Shown in pieces: positions 9,998-18,526 of a stretch of DNA of 56,097 nt. The notes under the pieces were generated by a model. It was not told the origin of the DNA. It made no database searches and saw nothing but the letters and a program-made list of their open reading frames with translations. The stretch covers positions 1-56,097 of the forward strand of contig CALWOV010000005.1 of NCBI GenBank assembly GCA_944383275.1, written 5' to 3'. This stretch comes from an uncultured Clostridia bacterium (GTDB lineage Bacteria > Bacillota > Clostridia > Christensenellales > UBA1242). The position numbers were made by a program, and so were the translations under genes. Numbering within the stretch: the stretch's first letter is position 1; the number at the start of each line of letters is the position of its first letter.

Positions 9998-11278
9998 TTA
10001 ATTTAATTGATTTTTGTTTTCTGTGTTACTTAATGATGAAATTTCACCATCTTTTGTTAAAATTATATGACAATTACAAACATCATCTAACTGCATAATA
10101 AATCGCTTTGTATTTTCATCAACATCATTATTTATACAAGCAACAAAAGTAACACTTCCACCTTCTTCAGTATTTCTTCCAACAGCAAGTAATTTTTTCA
10201 CAGCAATTACGGCAGACATATCAAGCCCCATAAAGCCACTGTCTATATGTTCTGACACACAAGCATTATATGCCCTTGCAACAGCAAATAAATCGTTAAC
10301 TAACAATGCAACAGATTTACCTTGTTCACACAATCGTTTTGCTTTGGAAGCGGCAAGTTCAAGCATATACATTTGTCTAAATGGAACCACATCAAATGAA
10401 GCAAAACAATATTCTATATCTGAATTAATTGAAACATTTTTATCTTCCGGTCTTTTATCTAAATCTACCAAAATTGTGCTAATGTTATTTAAAGCAAAAC
10501 TTTCTGCTAAATTATTTAATATTGAAGTTTTACCACTGCCTTTTGGACCCTGAACTAAAACTCGTTGCCCTTTACCTATTGGGCATTGTGAATCTAATTG
10601 TTTCAAACTATAAATAATACTTAAATCTAATTTATTTTTTGGTGGTATGCTTGTTAAATTAGAAAAATCTATTCTTCCTTTACATTCAGCAATTTCGTTA
10701 TTGATTGAAATTAATTTAACAACTTCATTTCTAGAATTTGATGAGATATAATAACCTTTCAAATCATCGCCTGTTCTTAAATTATATTGAACTATTAAAT
10801 CTTTTGATATAAACGCAAGATTGTTTTTATTTAATTCAGAAATTCCACCTATATGAACAGTTCCATTCCCATTAGGTTCACGAAACAAAATTCCATAGAA
10901 TTCAGTTGAATTAGAACTATCATAATTTAAAATTTTAGGCGAACAAACTTTGGTTGAAGCAATAAACTGATTTTGCCCATCTATCCATTTACCTTTAATC
11001 CAAGAATGACTTTCTTCTTGTTTTACATCTGCATTTGTTTCTTGAGTTGACCATACAGATTCAGCACCAATTATAACTTTAGGTGGTCTGCCCTTTTTAT
11101 TTTTAGGAACAAAAGGACTAATTTCCCCATTTACAACTTTTAATATTTGACTAATTAATTCTTGCTTTTTTAAAGTTGTTGGAAGATGCACGCCAACTTC
11201 TCGAGCAATAGAACGAAGTTGAAAAATGCCAAGTTGGTCTAGTTTGCTTTCATTTAACTCGTTTAAATTAAAGTTCAT
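9998..11278 (-). CDS. rho: Rho-like transcription termination factor, degenerate ATPase
   Basis: Rho is a ring-shaped RNA-dependent ATPase that ends transcripts. The domain order is that of Rho: Rho_N helical domain (residues 7-48), a linker with GRPPK, the cold-shock-like RNA-binding fold (126-205, with YNLRTGDDLKG at 165-175), then the P-loop domain with Walker A GPKGSGKT (244-251), KRPED (275-279) and ARAYN (334-338). It is odd in several ways. In the alignment to the canonical LLDSITRLARAYN block the segment reads LVNDLFAVARAYN, so Asn replaces the Walker B Asp (an Asp follows one place later). The catalytic-loop ERPEE is KRPED. The protein stops soon after EEGGS (371-375), without the usual LSRK, PAID and SGTR motifs and the arginine finger of the last part of Rho. 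Only about 90 bases separate it from the neighbouring gene, so no hidden C-terminal remnant fits. The start is fixed by AAAGGAGGAG. It may be a regulatory paralogue or a decaying copy. Confidence 0.85.
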   Translation of the reverse strand: MNFNLNELNESKLDQLGIFQLRSIAREVGVHLPTTLKKQELISQILKVVNGEISPFVPKNKKGRPPKVIIGAESVWSTQETNADVKQEESHSWIKGKWIDGQNQFIASTKVCSPKILNYDSSNSTEFYGILFREPNGNGTVHIGGISELNKNNLAFISKDLIVQYNLRTGDDLKGYYISSNSRNEVVKLISINNEIAECKGRIDFSNLTSIPPKNKLDLSIIYSLKQLDSQCPIGKGQRVLVQGPKGSGKTSILNNLAESFALNNISTILVDLDKRPEDKNVSINSDIEYCFASFDVVPFRQMYMLELAASKAKRLCEQGKSVALLVNDLFAVARAYNACVSEHIDSGFMGLDMSAVIAVKKLLAVGRNTEEGGSVTFVACINNDVDENTKRFIMQLDDVCNCHIILTKDGEISSLSNTENKNQLN

Positions 11279-11311
11279 TTTTGTGCTCCTCCTTTTAACT
11301 TAATTTAGAAT

Positions 11312-11340
11312 ATAATAACATAAAATCGACGAAATGTAAA
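11312..11340 (-). promoter_or_regulatory. Sigma-A promoter of the rho-like gene
   Basis: On the minus strand TTTACA, 17-base spacer, TATTAT. This would place the transcript start roughly 25-30 bases before the start codon, just upstream of the AAAGGAGGAG site. Confidence 0.6.
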
Positions 11341-11603
11341 TTATTTTTTCTATATGATTTATCCATTTTATACCAATTTTCGACATAAATCTTATTTCAA
11401 CAAACATTAAGTATATTACATTTTCAAATTAAATTTATGTGCTTTTTACTAAGTAATAACAATAAAAATTTATTTTAATATTTGCTTTTAGCAAATTCAA
11501 AAATTATATAAGCAAAGTTTTAAATTTAGTCATTAAAAATAATTAACTATCAATATATTGACATCTAATTGTTTTTTAAAATTAGGTATATAAATTAAGT
11601 TAT
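11341..11603. other. AT-rich spacer between rho and the spore-germination operon
   Basis: No ORF with a ribosome binding site and no RNA gene was recognised. It separates the rho promoter from the terminator of the spoIIR-sleB-ypeB operon. Confidence 0.5.
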
Positions 11604-11632
11604 AAAAAATAACAGGGCGTAAAGCCCTGTTA
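11604..11632 (-). terminator. Terminator downstream of ypeB
   Basis: AACAGGGC / GCCCTGTT stem with a five-base loop; on the minus strand it is followed by ATTTTTT. It sits about 110 bases beyond the ypeB stop. A longer-range GCAAGGA / TCCTTGC pair (11637-11689) lies between gene and terminator and may extend the structure. Confidence 0.8.
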
Positions 11633-11740
11633 TACGGCAAGGATAAGTGTATATTTTTATTTATTTAATTAATTACATCATTTCCTTGCATTATTATTAT
11701 ATGCACTTTTTAAAATTATATACATAAAAATTTAAAAGTT

Positions 11741-13069
11741 TTACATTAAAAGTTGTCCATCATCAGTTTCAATGATTTTTAGAACTCTAAATTGAAGTCC
11801 TGTATTTGCATCTACATAAATATAATAGATATTACTTCCTTTTAAACATTTGAATTCATAAGCATAAACTTCTCCAACATATTCTCCTGGAACAATACAT
11901 TTATTTTTAGTTAATACATCAAGGTCAGAATCTATAACTTTTAAAGCATCTGCTTGCGAAATTTTTGCTGTAGGTTTATCGCGTTCAATGTGGTTAAATG
12001 CCCACGCTCTTGCTTCCCAACCAATTACAGCACCATTAGTTGTATCAACTTTTACTTTTATCATATCAGGATAAACAATTATGTCGTCTATCATATAAAC
12101 TAAGTTGCAATATACAAAACCGTTACTATCAGTGCTCCAAACTACCTTTGTGTTTTCAAAACCTGCATTTTTTGCAAACTCTTCAGCAAGAAGTTCACAT
12201 TCTTTTAAAGTTTTTGTGGTTTTACCAACAATAGCATCTGTGTTATATTGTAAAAGCAAACCACCTTTCTTTGTAATTTGAGCATAGCCTGATAAGCCAT
12301 CTTTAGTTAATTCAAAGTTATAGGTATCAAAATCGCCACCTTTAGTTTCTCCAGATGCTTTAACAGACCAATCATTAAACAATTTATCAGCAATAAGTTT
12401 TGCTTCTGTTTCTGTTATTTCAGTTTCTGGTAAACCTTTAACTTCTTTATTTACAACCGAGTCACTAAATGGACCATCGTATATAAGTTGAGGATATTCA
12501 ACCATTTCGGTTGTAAAGCCACCCCATTCACTGTTAAAATTACTTTCAGATTTATCTGTTTTTACACTGTTATCAACAATTGAATAACCTTGATTAACTA
12601 AGGTTGCTAATCGGTTTAACTCGTATTTAATTGTTAAACTTGTTTCGTGTAAGTTTTCAAGTTGGTCTTCGTCATCTAAAGTTAGTTCTTCACCTTGCAC
12701 AATTTTTTGATGTAAAACAAATGCAAATCCACCAAGTTGGTTTATGTATTTTGTTACTTCATCTATAGTTTCGTGTTCTAATGGTAATGAAGCTAAATTA
12801 TCTTGTGCGTCATTACACAATGAAACAACTTCAGTTAAATATTTTTCTGTTAAATCTTTATTGGGAACAACAGATAATTTACTTAAATTTGATTCTATAT
12901 TATTTATATTATCGCTTAATTCATAAAAATTATTTTGATAAACATTTTCAAGTTGAACTTTATAATCATTAACTTGCATCGAATAAACACCCCAAACAAT
13001 ACCTAATGCTGTTAAAGAAGATGCAAGCAAAACAGATAAAGTTACAACTGCAATAGTTAATTTACGCAT
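11741..13069 (-). CDS. ypeB: Germination protein YpeB
   Basis: YpeB is a spore inner-membrane protein needed to assemble and hold the cortex-lytic enzyme SleB in dormant spores. The 442-residue length fits the family (about 450 in Bacillus). Residues about 5-28 form one membrane helix. The N-terminal half is largely helical and polar. The C-terminal half contains PepSY-like repeats (from the ETEITETEAKLIADKLF region on, and a segment ending YVDANTGLQFRVLKI). It starts 13 bases after sleB with AAGGAGAT at the start, and the terminator lies downstream, so it is the last gene of a spoIIR-sleB-ypeB operon. The gene order sleB-ypeB is the conserved arrangement in spore formers, which supports both calls. 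Confidence 0.9.
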   Translation of the reverse strand: MRKLTIAVVTLSVLLASSLTALGIVWGVYSMQVNDYKVQLENVYQNNFYELSDNINNIESNLSKLSVVPNKDLTEKYLTEVVSLCNDAQDNLASLPLEHETIDEVTKYINQLGGFAFVLHQKIVQGEELTLDDEDQLENLHETSLTIKYELNRLATLVNQGYSIVDNSVKTDKSESNFNSEWGGFTTEMVEYPQLIYDGPFSDSVVNKEVKGLPETEITETEAKLIADKLFNDWSVKASGETKGGDFDTYNFELTKDGLSGYAQITKKGGLLLQYNTDAIVGKTTKTLKECELLAEEFAKNAGFENTKVVWSTDSNGFVYCNLVYMIDDIIVYPDMIKVKVDTTNGAVIGWEARAWAFNHIERDKPTAKISQADALKVIDSDLDVLTKNKCIVPGEYVGEVYAYEFKCLKGSNIYYIYVDANTGLQFRVLKIIETDDGQLLM

Positions 13070-13082
13070 TTTTTATCTCCTT

Positions 13083-13754
13083 TTAAACAGCAAAATTATG
13101 TTTTCCTATTGACAACACAACTTTTCTAGACCATATCCAAGAACTAGTTGCAGTGCTAGGATTATAATAGTAAATTGCACCATAAGTTGGGTCCCAACCA
13201 TTTAAAGCATCTCGTGCAGCATTATATGCTGTTTCATTAGGTTCTAAATTAATTTGACCATCAGCAACTGCAGTAAATGCATATGGTTGATAAATTACCC
13301 CTGAAATTGTGTTAGGAAAGTTTGGATTTTTAACACGGTTTAAAATAACAGCACCTACTGCCACTTGCCCAACATAAGGCTCTCCCCTTGCTTCTGCGTG
13401 AATACATTTAGCAAGTAAATATAAATCATTACTTGTTTGCTTACTAAGGCTCATACCCAAAGCTGCAGCAGTTTTGCTTCCAACAATTCCATCGGCGACA
13501 AGATTGTTAGTTTTTTGAAAATAAATAACTGCAGCACGAGTTTTAGAGCCATAAATTCCATCAACTGAACCTGTGTAATACCCCCAATTTTTAAGTTTTG
13601 TTTGAACGGTTCGTATTTGGCTTGTTGTAAGCCCTGCTTCAACTTCTAGACCTTGATATGTATTTATTGCTGGAGCAACCAAAAAGCCCGTTAGCAATAC
13701 TATTATAAGTGCAAGACTTGAAAAACCCAAAATTTTCTTCTTTGAACTTATCAT
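13083..13754 (-). CDS. sleB: Spore cortex-lytic enzyme SleB
   Basis: SleB is a lytic transglycosylase that degrades muramic-lactam-containing cortex peptidoglycan during germination. An N-terminal signal helix (about residues 9-30) is followed by a peptidoglycan-binding domain (about 44-100, with WGYYTGSVDGIYGSKTRAAV) and the hydrolase_2 catalytic domain (about 108-223). The catalytic glutamate is expected in CIHAEARGE (Glu at about 121), and GAVILNRVKNP follows as in the family. The length, 223 residues, is slightly below Bacillus SleB. The gene begins only two bases after spoIIR and runs into ypeB, so the three are very likely translated from one mRNA. In Bacillus sleB is made late in the forespore, so co-transcription with the early gene spoIIR would be unusual. 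Confidence 0.93.
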   Translation of the reverse strand: MISSKKKILGFSSLALIIVLLTGFLVAPAINTYQGLEVEAGLTTSQIRTVQTKLKNWGYYTGSVDGIYGSKTRAAVIYFQKTNNLVADGIVGSKTAAALGMSLSKQTSNDLYLLAKCIHAEARGEPYVGQVAVGAVILNRVKNPNFPNTISGVIYQPYAFTAVADGQINLEPNETAYNAARDALNGWDPTYGAIYYYNPSTATSSWIWSRKVVLSIGKHNFAV

Positions 13755-13756
13755 AA

Positions 13757-14314
13757 CTACCCCTTATTAAAAAATTTTTCTATTATCTCAACCAATTTAG
13801 ACCTATATATAAGTTGCGTTGAACTGTCTTGGTCATAATTAACAAAACATAAAGGAGGATAAGCCACGCACCACCAATTGTCTCCAGAGCCAGTGCCTAA
13901 CTCTAGAATTAAAGCATCATAATTTCCACTTTCAAGTGTTAGAGTGTCATAGGTTCTTGTTGGAAATTTTTCGTTTCTTATTTCTCCTTTGCAACCATAA
14001 CTAAAGCCATTTGCTTTAAGTTCATCATTTGCAACTGATTGAAGATAATTTATGTTTTCTGAAACAATTTTAATTGCTTCTTGTTTCGTGCCAGCATTCG
14101 CGAGCAATGGAGTAAGTGCTTGCACAACTTTATCTTTAACTTTATATTTCACTGCTTGGTCTTCTGCACTATTTGAATTTGCCCTTATATGTATTCTTAG
14201 AAAACTATCTGCCTGCACCTGTTGTTCCCCTTTATTTGCAGGAAGTAAAAGCAAACCAAATAAAATTACAAAAGCAATAATAACAACTGAAATTGCAGTT
14301 TTAGAATGTTCCAT
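13757..14314 (-). CDS. spoIIR: Stage II sporulation protein R
   Basis: SpoIIR is secreted by the forespore into the intermembrane space and triggers SpoIIGA to process pro-sigma-E in the mother cell. The protein has one N-terminal membrane helix or signal (residues about 9-27) and then the family hallmark LRIHIRANSNSAEDQ, an early VKYKVKDKVV helix, the RTYDTLTLESGNYDALILELG block and DNWWCVAYPPLCF near the end. The 185-residue length is normal. A GTG at 14320 could add two residues, but that codon overlaps the AGAGAGG ribosome binding site, so the ATG at 14314 is chosen. It heads an operon with sleB and ypeB. Confidence 0.92.
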   Translation of the reverse strand: MEHSKTAISVVIIAFVILFGLLLLPANKGEQQVQADSFLRIHIRANSNSAEDQAVKYKVKDKVVQALTPLLANAGTKQEAIKIVSENINYLQSVANDELKANGFSYGCKGEIRNEKFPTRTYDTLTLESGNYDALILELGTGSGDNWWCVAYPPLCFVNYDQDSSTQLIYRSKLVEIIEKFFNKG

Positions 14315-14428
14315 AAGCACCTCTCTGCAATCTATTTTTTACAAATATTTTATTTTTAATCATAAATTTTAAATTTTTTATAATAAAAAACAATAAAACA
14401 TTTTTATTAGTAATATTTTTTAAAACTA

Positions 14429-14463
14429 ACAAAAAAAGACAGCCCAATTAATGCTATCTTTTT
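14429..14463 (-). terminator. Terminator downstream of sipL
   Basis: Minus-strand stem AAGATAGC / GCTGTCTT (one wobble pair) with a nine-base loop, followed by TTTTTTT. Confidence 0.7.
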
Positions 14464-14512
14464 AATTCTGTTATTTTTAAATATCGTTTAAGTTTATAAT
14501 ATTTTCAATTGT

Positions 14513-16051
14513 TTATTCTGAAAATCTTTGTCTGTATATTAATATTTGTGTTGGGCTTGTTATTGGGAATGTTATTTCTGGATTTTGTTTGTATATTAAA
14601 TCTGGTGAAACTAATAAATATTTAGCAATATCCCAAACTTCATTTGCTTCATTTATAACATAAACGCCCATTGCACTTTCATTTTCTTTGCGTTTCTCTC
14701 CAAGTTCAATAGAAGAGAGTGTTGCTTCATTAGAAAAATTAGTAACAATTATACATAAGCCAATTTCAGCAAGCACATCTATTTCTTTAGACCTTTTGTT
14801 TCTTGCTTCAATATCTTTAACAGCAATAGAGATTAAAATTTCATCATCTTGTTGAACATTATCACAAGAAACAGCAGTTTCAAATGGAAGTTCAACTTGT
14901 ATAGACTGTGTTGTGTGTCCTTCATCATCTAGTAAATAAATTACATTAGCAAAAACATTTCCACTTACAACAATATTATCATCAACGATTTTAGCATCTG
15001 TTACAGTTGCGCTTATAGCAGTAGTTGCAATAACTTTATCTATTCTTGGCGCATCTTCATCTAGTGAAATATTTCCATCTACTTTATCAGTTACATATTT
15101 TTTACAAACAATGTTTTCGCAATTAAAACTGCTGTGTCCAAGTTTTAGTTCATATCTTGGGCAAAAAGCATCTTCAACCACATCAAGCACTTTTTTTGTT
15201 TGAGCAGTTATAAAACTTTTAAAGTTAGTTTTAAGTAATATAACACCCTTTGCACTGTTAAGTTCCCCTTGCAATTCAAAACTGCTACAACAAACAGAAA
15301 TATTTGCTGAAACTTGGTTTTCAGGTGTAACACCAGTTAAAAGCATTTCTTGTGTAAATTCTTGAGTATAAATTTGCGAGCGAAGTTTTGGAACCTCATC
15401 ATTAGTCATATAAACTAATGTAACAAAAATATCACCTTTTAAAGTTACCATTTCATTGCCTGCAACAACATCTTTTAATACCCCGTTTGTTTCTGTGCAA
15501 ATAACTTTAGAAACTGATGTTGGCAATTCAATTTCTGAATTAATTTCAAAGCCTTCAGAACTAAGATTTACCAAATCTGAATAATTTACTGTTCCCACTT
15601 TCTGTTCTGCAGTAGATGCATTTTCTATATATTGAATAGTTTGATTTTGCACAATTAAAAGTGGAACTTCAATAACACTATTAAAATTAATACTATTTTC
15701 TGTGGCAATTATATTTTCTGTTCCTATATTTTTAGCATAACCTAAAATTTTACTTTCTGCAGTTATATTTTGTGAATTATAAACAGCATTAAAATTGCCC
15801 GTTCCACTTAATGACACATATTCCCCTTCGGTTGTTAAAACAAGAGCCTGAGAACAAACTTTACCTTCTATAGTTACTGTTCCTTGATTTGCAATAATGT
15901 TTTCAACGCATGGCAAAGCACTTACCGAAAGCACTCGAGATATTTTTACATCATTAGTTGTTACAAGCATAAGATTAGCCTGTGTTTTTACAGTTCCTAA
16001 ATTTTTTAAAATTTTTGTATCTATTTCCCTAATTAAAGGTTCAAAAGCCAT
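14513..16051 (-). CDS. sipL: SipL-like spore coat morphogenetic protein (SPOCS/DUF3794 plus LysM)
   Basis: SipL, known from Clostridioides difficile, binds the coat ATPase SpoIVA through its C-terminal LysM domain and helps place the coat on the forespore. The 512-residue size matches. The body contains repeated SPOCS (DUF3794) segments, for example VPLLIVQNQTIQYIE and the LPFETAVSCDNVQ block near residue 390, in which beta-rich stretches recur. The C-terminus from about residue 462 (GVYVINEANEVWDIAKYLLV) is LysM-like and ends QILIYRQRFSE. The ribosome binding site AAGGAGGAA decides the start. It follows veg in the same direction. No cortex or coat partner such as spoIVA is seen here. The call as SipL rather than another SPOCS protein rests on the LysM tail. 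Confidence 0.85.
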   Translation of the reverse strand: MAFEPLIREIDTKILKNLGTVKTQANLMLVTTNDVKISRVLSVSALPCVENIIANQGTVTIEGKVCSQALVLTTEGEYVSLSGTGNFNAVYNSQNITAESKILGYAKNIGTENIIATENSINFNSVIEVPLLIVQNQTIQYIENASTAEQKVGTVNYSDLVNLSSEGFEINSEIELPTSVSKVICTETNGVLKDVVAGNEMVTLKGDIFVTLVYMTNDEVPKLRSQIYTQEFTQEMLLTGVTPENQVSANISVCCSSFELQGELNSAKGVILLKTNFKSFITAQTKKVLDVVEDAFCPRYELKLGHSSFNCENIVCKKYVTDKVDGNISLDEDAPRIDKVIATTAISATVTDAKIVDDNIVVSGNVFANVIYLLDDEGHTTQSIQVELPFETAVSCDNVQQDDEILISIAVKDIEARNKRSKEIDVLAEIGLCIIVTNFSNEATLSSIELGEKRKENESAMGVYVINEANEVWDIAKYLLVSPDLIYKQNPEITFPITSPTQILIYRQRFSE

Positions 16052-16118
16052 TTTGCTTCCTCCTTGTAAATATTGCTACAATTTATGATAAACATATTAA
16101 TAATTAGAACTAAAATTT

Positions 16119-16361
16119 TTATTTTTTTGTAGCAATTTTTACATCGCCACATAAAACATCACTGAACGAGCAAGACATTTTTTCTGTTTTTGCATTATTT
16201 TGCAATCTTACAACAAATACACTGTTATATATATCTTCAATAACTCCTTGATAATGCGTTATCTTTTTTCTACCGTGATTAACAGCCATTTCTATGTCTC
16301 TACCTTTAAGTTCCATAATTTGCTTTTTAACTTCTGCTAAATCCATACACGGTTCTCTCAT
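16119..16361 (-). CDS. veg: Veg family protein
   Basis: A small (80-residue) SH3-like beta-barrel protein of the Veg/DUF1021 family, which in Bacillus stimulates biofilm genes and is involved in spore outgrowth. The family core is clear: GRKKITHYQGVIEDIYNSVF followed by VVRLQ and SFSDVLCGDVKI, parallel to Bacillus Veg. An in-frame GTG at 16367 exists but overlaps the AAAGGGGTG ribosome binding site, so the ATG at 16361 is the better start. It lies about 70 bases upstream of sipL with no clear terminator between, so the two may share a transcript. Confidence 0.88.
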   Translation of the reverse strand: MREPCMDLAEVKKQIMELKGRDIEMAVNHGRKKITHYQGVIEDIYNSVFVVRLQNNAKTEKMSCSFSDVLCGDVKIATKK

Positions 16362-16440
16362 AATCACCCCTTTTAATCTTTTTAATTAAAATAATAAGTA
16401 ATTTTTAAGATTATAAATTACTTTTCTTTAATATGATAAT

Positions 16441-16471
16441 AAAAAAGACACTATTATGTTTAGTGTCTTTA
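16441..16471 (-). terminator. Terminator downstream of tkt
   Basis: AAAGACACTA / TAGTGTCTTT perfect ten-base stem with a loop of seven; followed on the minus strand by TTTTTT. Confidence 0.9.
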
Positions 16472-16485
16472 ATTTTAAAAAATGC

Positions 16486-18444
16486 TTATTTTAATAATTT
16501 TTTTGCAATTTTTACTATATTTTTAACATCAAAACCAAATAATTCCATCACTTCTTGACCTTTTCCACTTTCGCCAAATTGATTAACTCCTATTGCAACA
16601 CCATTATCTCCTACAATTTTCGCCCAACCACTTGTTACACCTGCTTCAACAGAAATTCGTTTAACACATTTTTTAGGTAAAACTTTGTTTTGATAAGTTT
16701 TATCTTGTTTGAAAAACAATTCTTTGCAAGGCATACTTACCACTCTTACAGAATGACCTTGTTTTTCAAGTTCTTTTTGCACATTTATACAAAGAGATAC
16801 TTCACTTCCTGTTGCAATTAAAATAAGTTCAAGATTTTTAGGATTTTGTTCTTCACTTATAACATAGCCACCATATTCAACATTATTTGCTGAACTGCTT
16901 TTAAGAATTGGCAAAGTTTGTCTGCTTAAAACAACAGATACCGGGCAATTTTCTTGCATTGCAATTTTATATGCACCTTTTGTTTCTTCTGCATCTGCTG
17001 GTCTTATTACACAATGATTTGGAATTAATCTTAAACTTTCTAGTTGCTCTATCGGTTGATGCGTTGCCCCATCTTCACCAACTGCTAAACTGTCGTGTGT
17101 CCAAATATATAAAACTGGTAAATTCATTAATGCAGACATTCTGATTGCATATCTACAATAATCTGAAAATACAAGAAAAGTTGATACAAATGGTTTTAAA
17201 CCTTTATGTAAAGCAATTCCATTTGCTATTGCAGCCATAGAATGTTCTCTTACACCAAACGCAATATTTCTTCCAATTCTGTTTGTTGCTGAATAATATG
17301 ATGAATTATCAATGTAAGTTTTAGTTGCACCAACTAAATCAGCAGAACCACCAATTAAATTTGGGACTGTGTTAGCAAGTTTGTTAAGCACTGTTTTACC
17401 TGCATCACGAGTTGCAAGTGCTTCTTTAAATTTTATTTCGTTTAATGTTTTATTTATGTTAAATTTAGGAGCAAAAATTTCATTATATAATTCTTTATTA
17501 TTTTCTTTTAACTGTTCAACTTTTTGCTGCCATTTTTGTTCTTCTATTTCGCCTTTATTAGAAACATTTTTTTGCCACAATAAAACATCTTCATCTATTT
17601 TAAAAGGAACATCAGACACGCCAAGGCTTGCACACATTTGCGCAACATCTTCATCACTAAAAGGTTTTCCGTGACACTTTTCACTGCCTGCTAATTTGCT
17701 TCCATAGCCAATTACTGTTTTACAAATAATTAATGTTGGTTTATCGGTTGATTGCTTTGCTTTTATTATTGCTTTGTTAACATTTTTCCACTGGTTTGCG
17801 TCCTTTACAAACAAAACTTGCCAACCACACGCTTCAAAGCGTTTTTGAACATCTTCGTTGCTTGACAGGCTTAATTTGCCATCTAAACTTATATCATTAC
17901 TATCATAAAGTGCAATAAGTTTATTTAATTTTAAATTACCAGCCATTGCTGCTGCTTCATATGAAATACCTTCCATTAAATCGCCATCTCCACACATAAC
18001 AAAAGTGTAGTGGTCAACAATTTTCTGATATTTTTTAGTTTTTTCACTTAAAAAGTTTTCGGCTATTGCAAAACCAACAGCATTAGCAAAACCTTGCCCT
18101 AATGCACCTGTTGAACAATCTACCCCACTTGTAACGGTTTCTTCTGGGTGTCCTGGTGTATAAGAGCCAAGTTGACGGAATTGTTTTAAATCATCTATTG
18201 AAACATTATATCCAAACAAATGCAATGTTGAATAAATTAAACTACTTGCGTGTCCACAAGAAATTATAATTCTATCTCGATTAAACCAATCAGGTTTTTT
18301 AGGGCAAATATTTGCGTTGTTATAAAGTGCAAACATTATAGGTGCAGCACCAAGAGCAACACCTGGGTGTCCAGATTTTGCTGTCATTATTTGTTCTAAA
18401 GATAGTTTCCTTAATGTGTTAATAACTTTTTGTTCAATTTCCAT
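16486..18444 (-). CDS. tkt: Transketolase
   Basis: Transketolase moves two-carbon units between sugar phosphates in the non-oxidative pentose phosphate pathway, using thiamine diphosphate and a divalent metal. At 652 residues it is full length. The cofactor motif starts at GDGDLMEG and ends in the LYDSNDIS segment. The phosphate and substrate site HDSLAVGEDGATHQP, the ARGATOR-like FGVREHSMAAIANG and the C-terminal domain (ATGSEVSLC, EAGVTSGW) are all present. A ribosome binding site AGGAG precedes the ATG. It is transcribed alone: the terminator of the upstream gene and its own terminator flank it. It is probably important for pentose supply in an anaerobe (inference). Confidence 0.96.
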   Translation of the reverse strand: MEIEQKVINTLRKLSLEQIMTAKSGHPGVALGAAPIMFALYNNANICPKKPDWFNRDRIIISCGHASSLIYSTLHLFGYNVSIDDLKQFRQLGSYTPGHPEETVTSGVDCSTGALGQGFANAVGFAIAENFLSEKTKKYQKIVDHYTFVMCGDGDLMEGISYEAAAMAGNLKLNKLIALYDSNDISLDGKLSLSSNEDVQKRFEACGWQVLFVKDANQWKNVNKAIIKAKQSTDKPTLIICKTVIGYGSKLAGSEKCHGKPFSDEDVAQMCASLGVSDVPFKIDEDVLLWQKNVSNKGEIEEQKWQQKVEQLKENNKELYNEIFAPKFNINKTLNEIKFKEALATRDAGKTVLNKLANTVPNLIGGSADLVGATKTYIDNSSYYSATNRIGRNIAFGVREHSMAAIANGIALHKGLKPFVSTFLVFSDYCRYAIRMSALMNLPVLYIWTHDSLAVGEDGATHQPIEQLESLRLIPNHCVIRPADAEETKGAYKIAMQENCPVSVVLSRQTLPILKSSSANNVEYGGYVISEEQNPKNLELILIATGSEVSLCINVQKELEKQGHSVRVVSMPCKELFFKQDKTYQNKVLPKKCVKRISVEAGVTSGWAKIVGDNGVAIGVNQFGESGKGQEVMELFGFDVKNIVKIAKKLLK

Positions 18445-18500
18445 ATTTTTTCTCCTATTTAATAAACATAGTTTAACAAATAATTTTAAAATTACAAAAC

Positions 18501-18526
18501 AAAAAAGGTCTAACCGACCTTTTTAT
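18501..18526 (-). terminator. Terminator overlapping the stop codon of the shikimate-kinase-like gene
   Basis: AAAAAGGTC / GACCTTTTT stem with a five-base loop in which the stop codon lies; a minus-strand T run follows. Confidence 0.88.
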
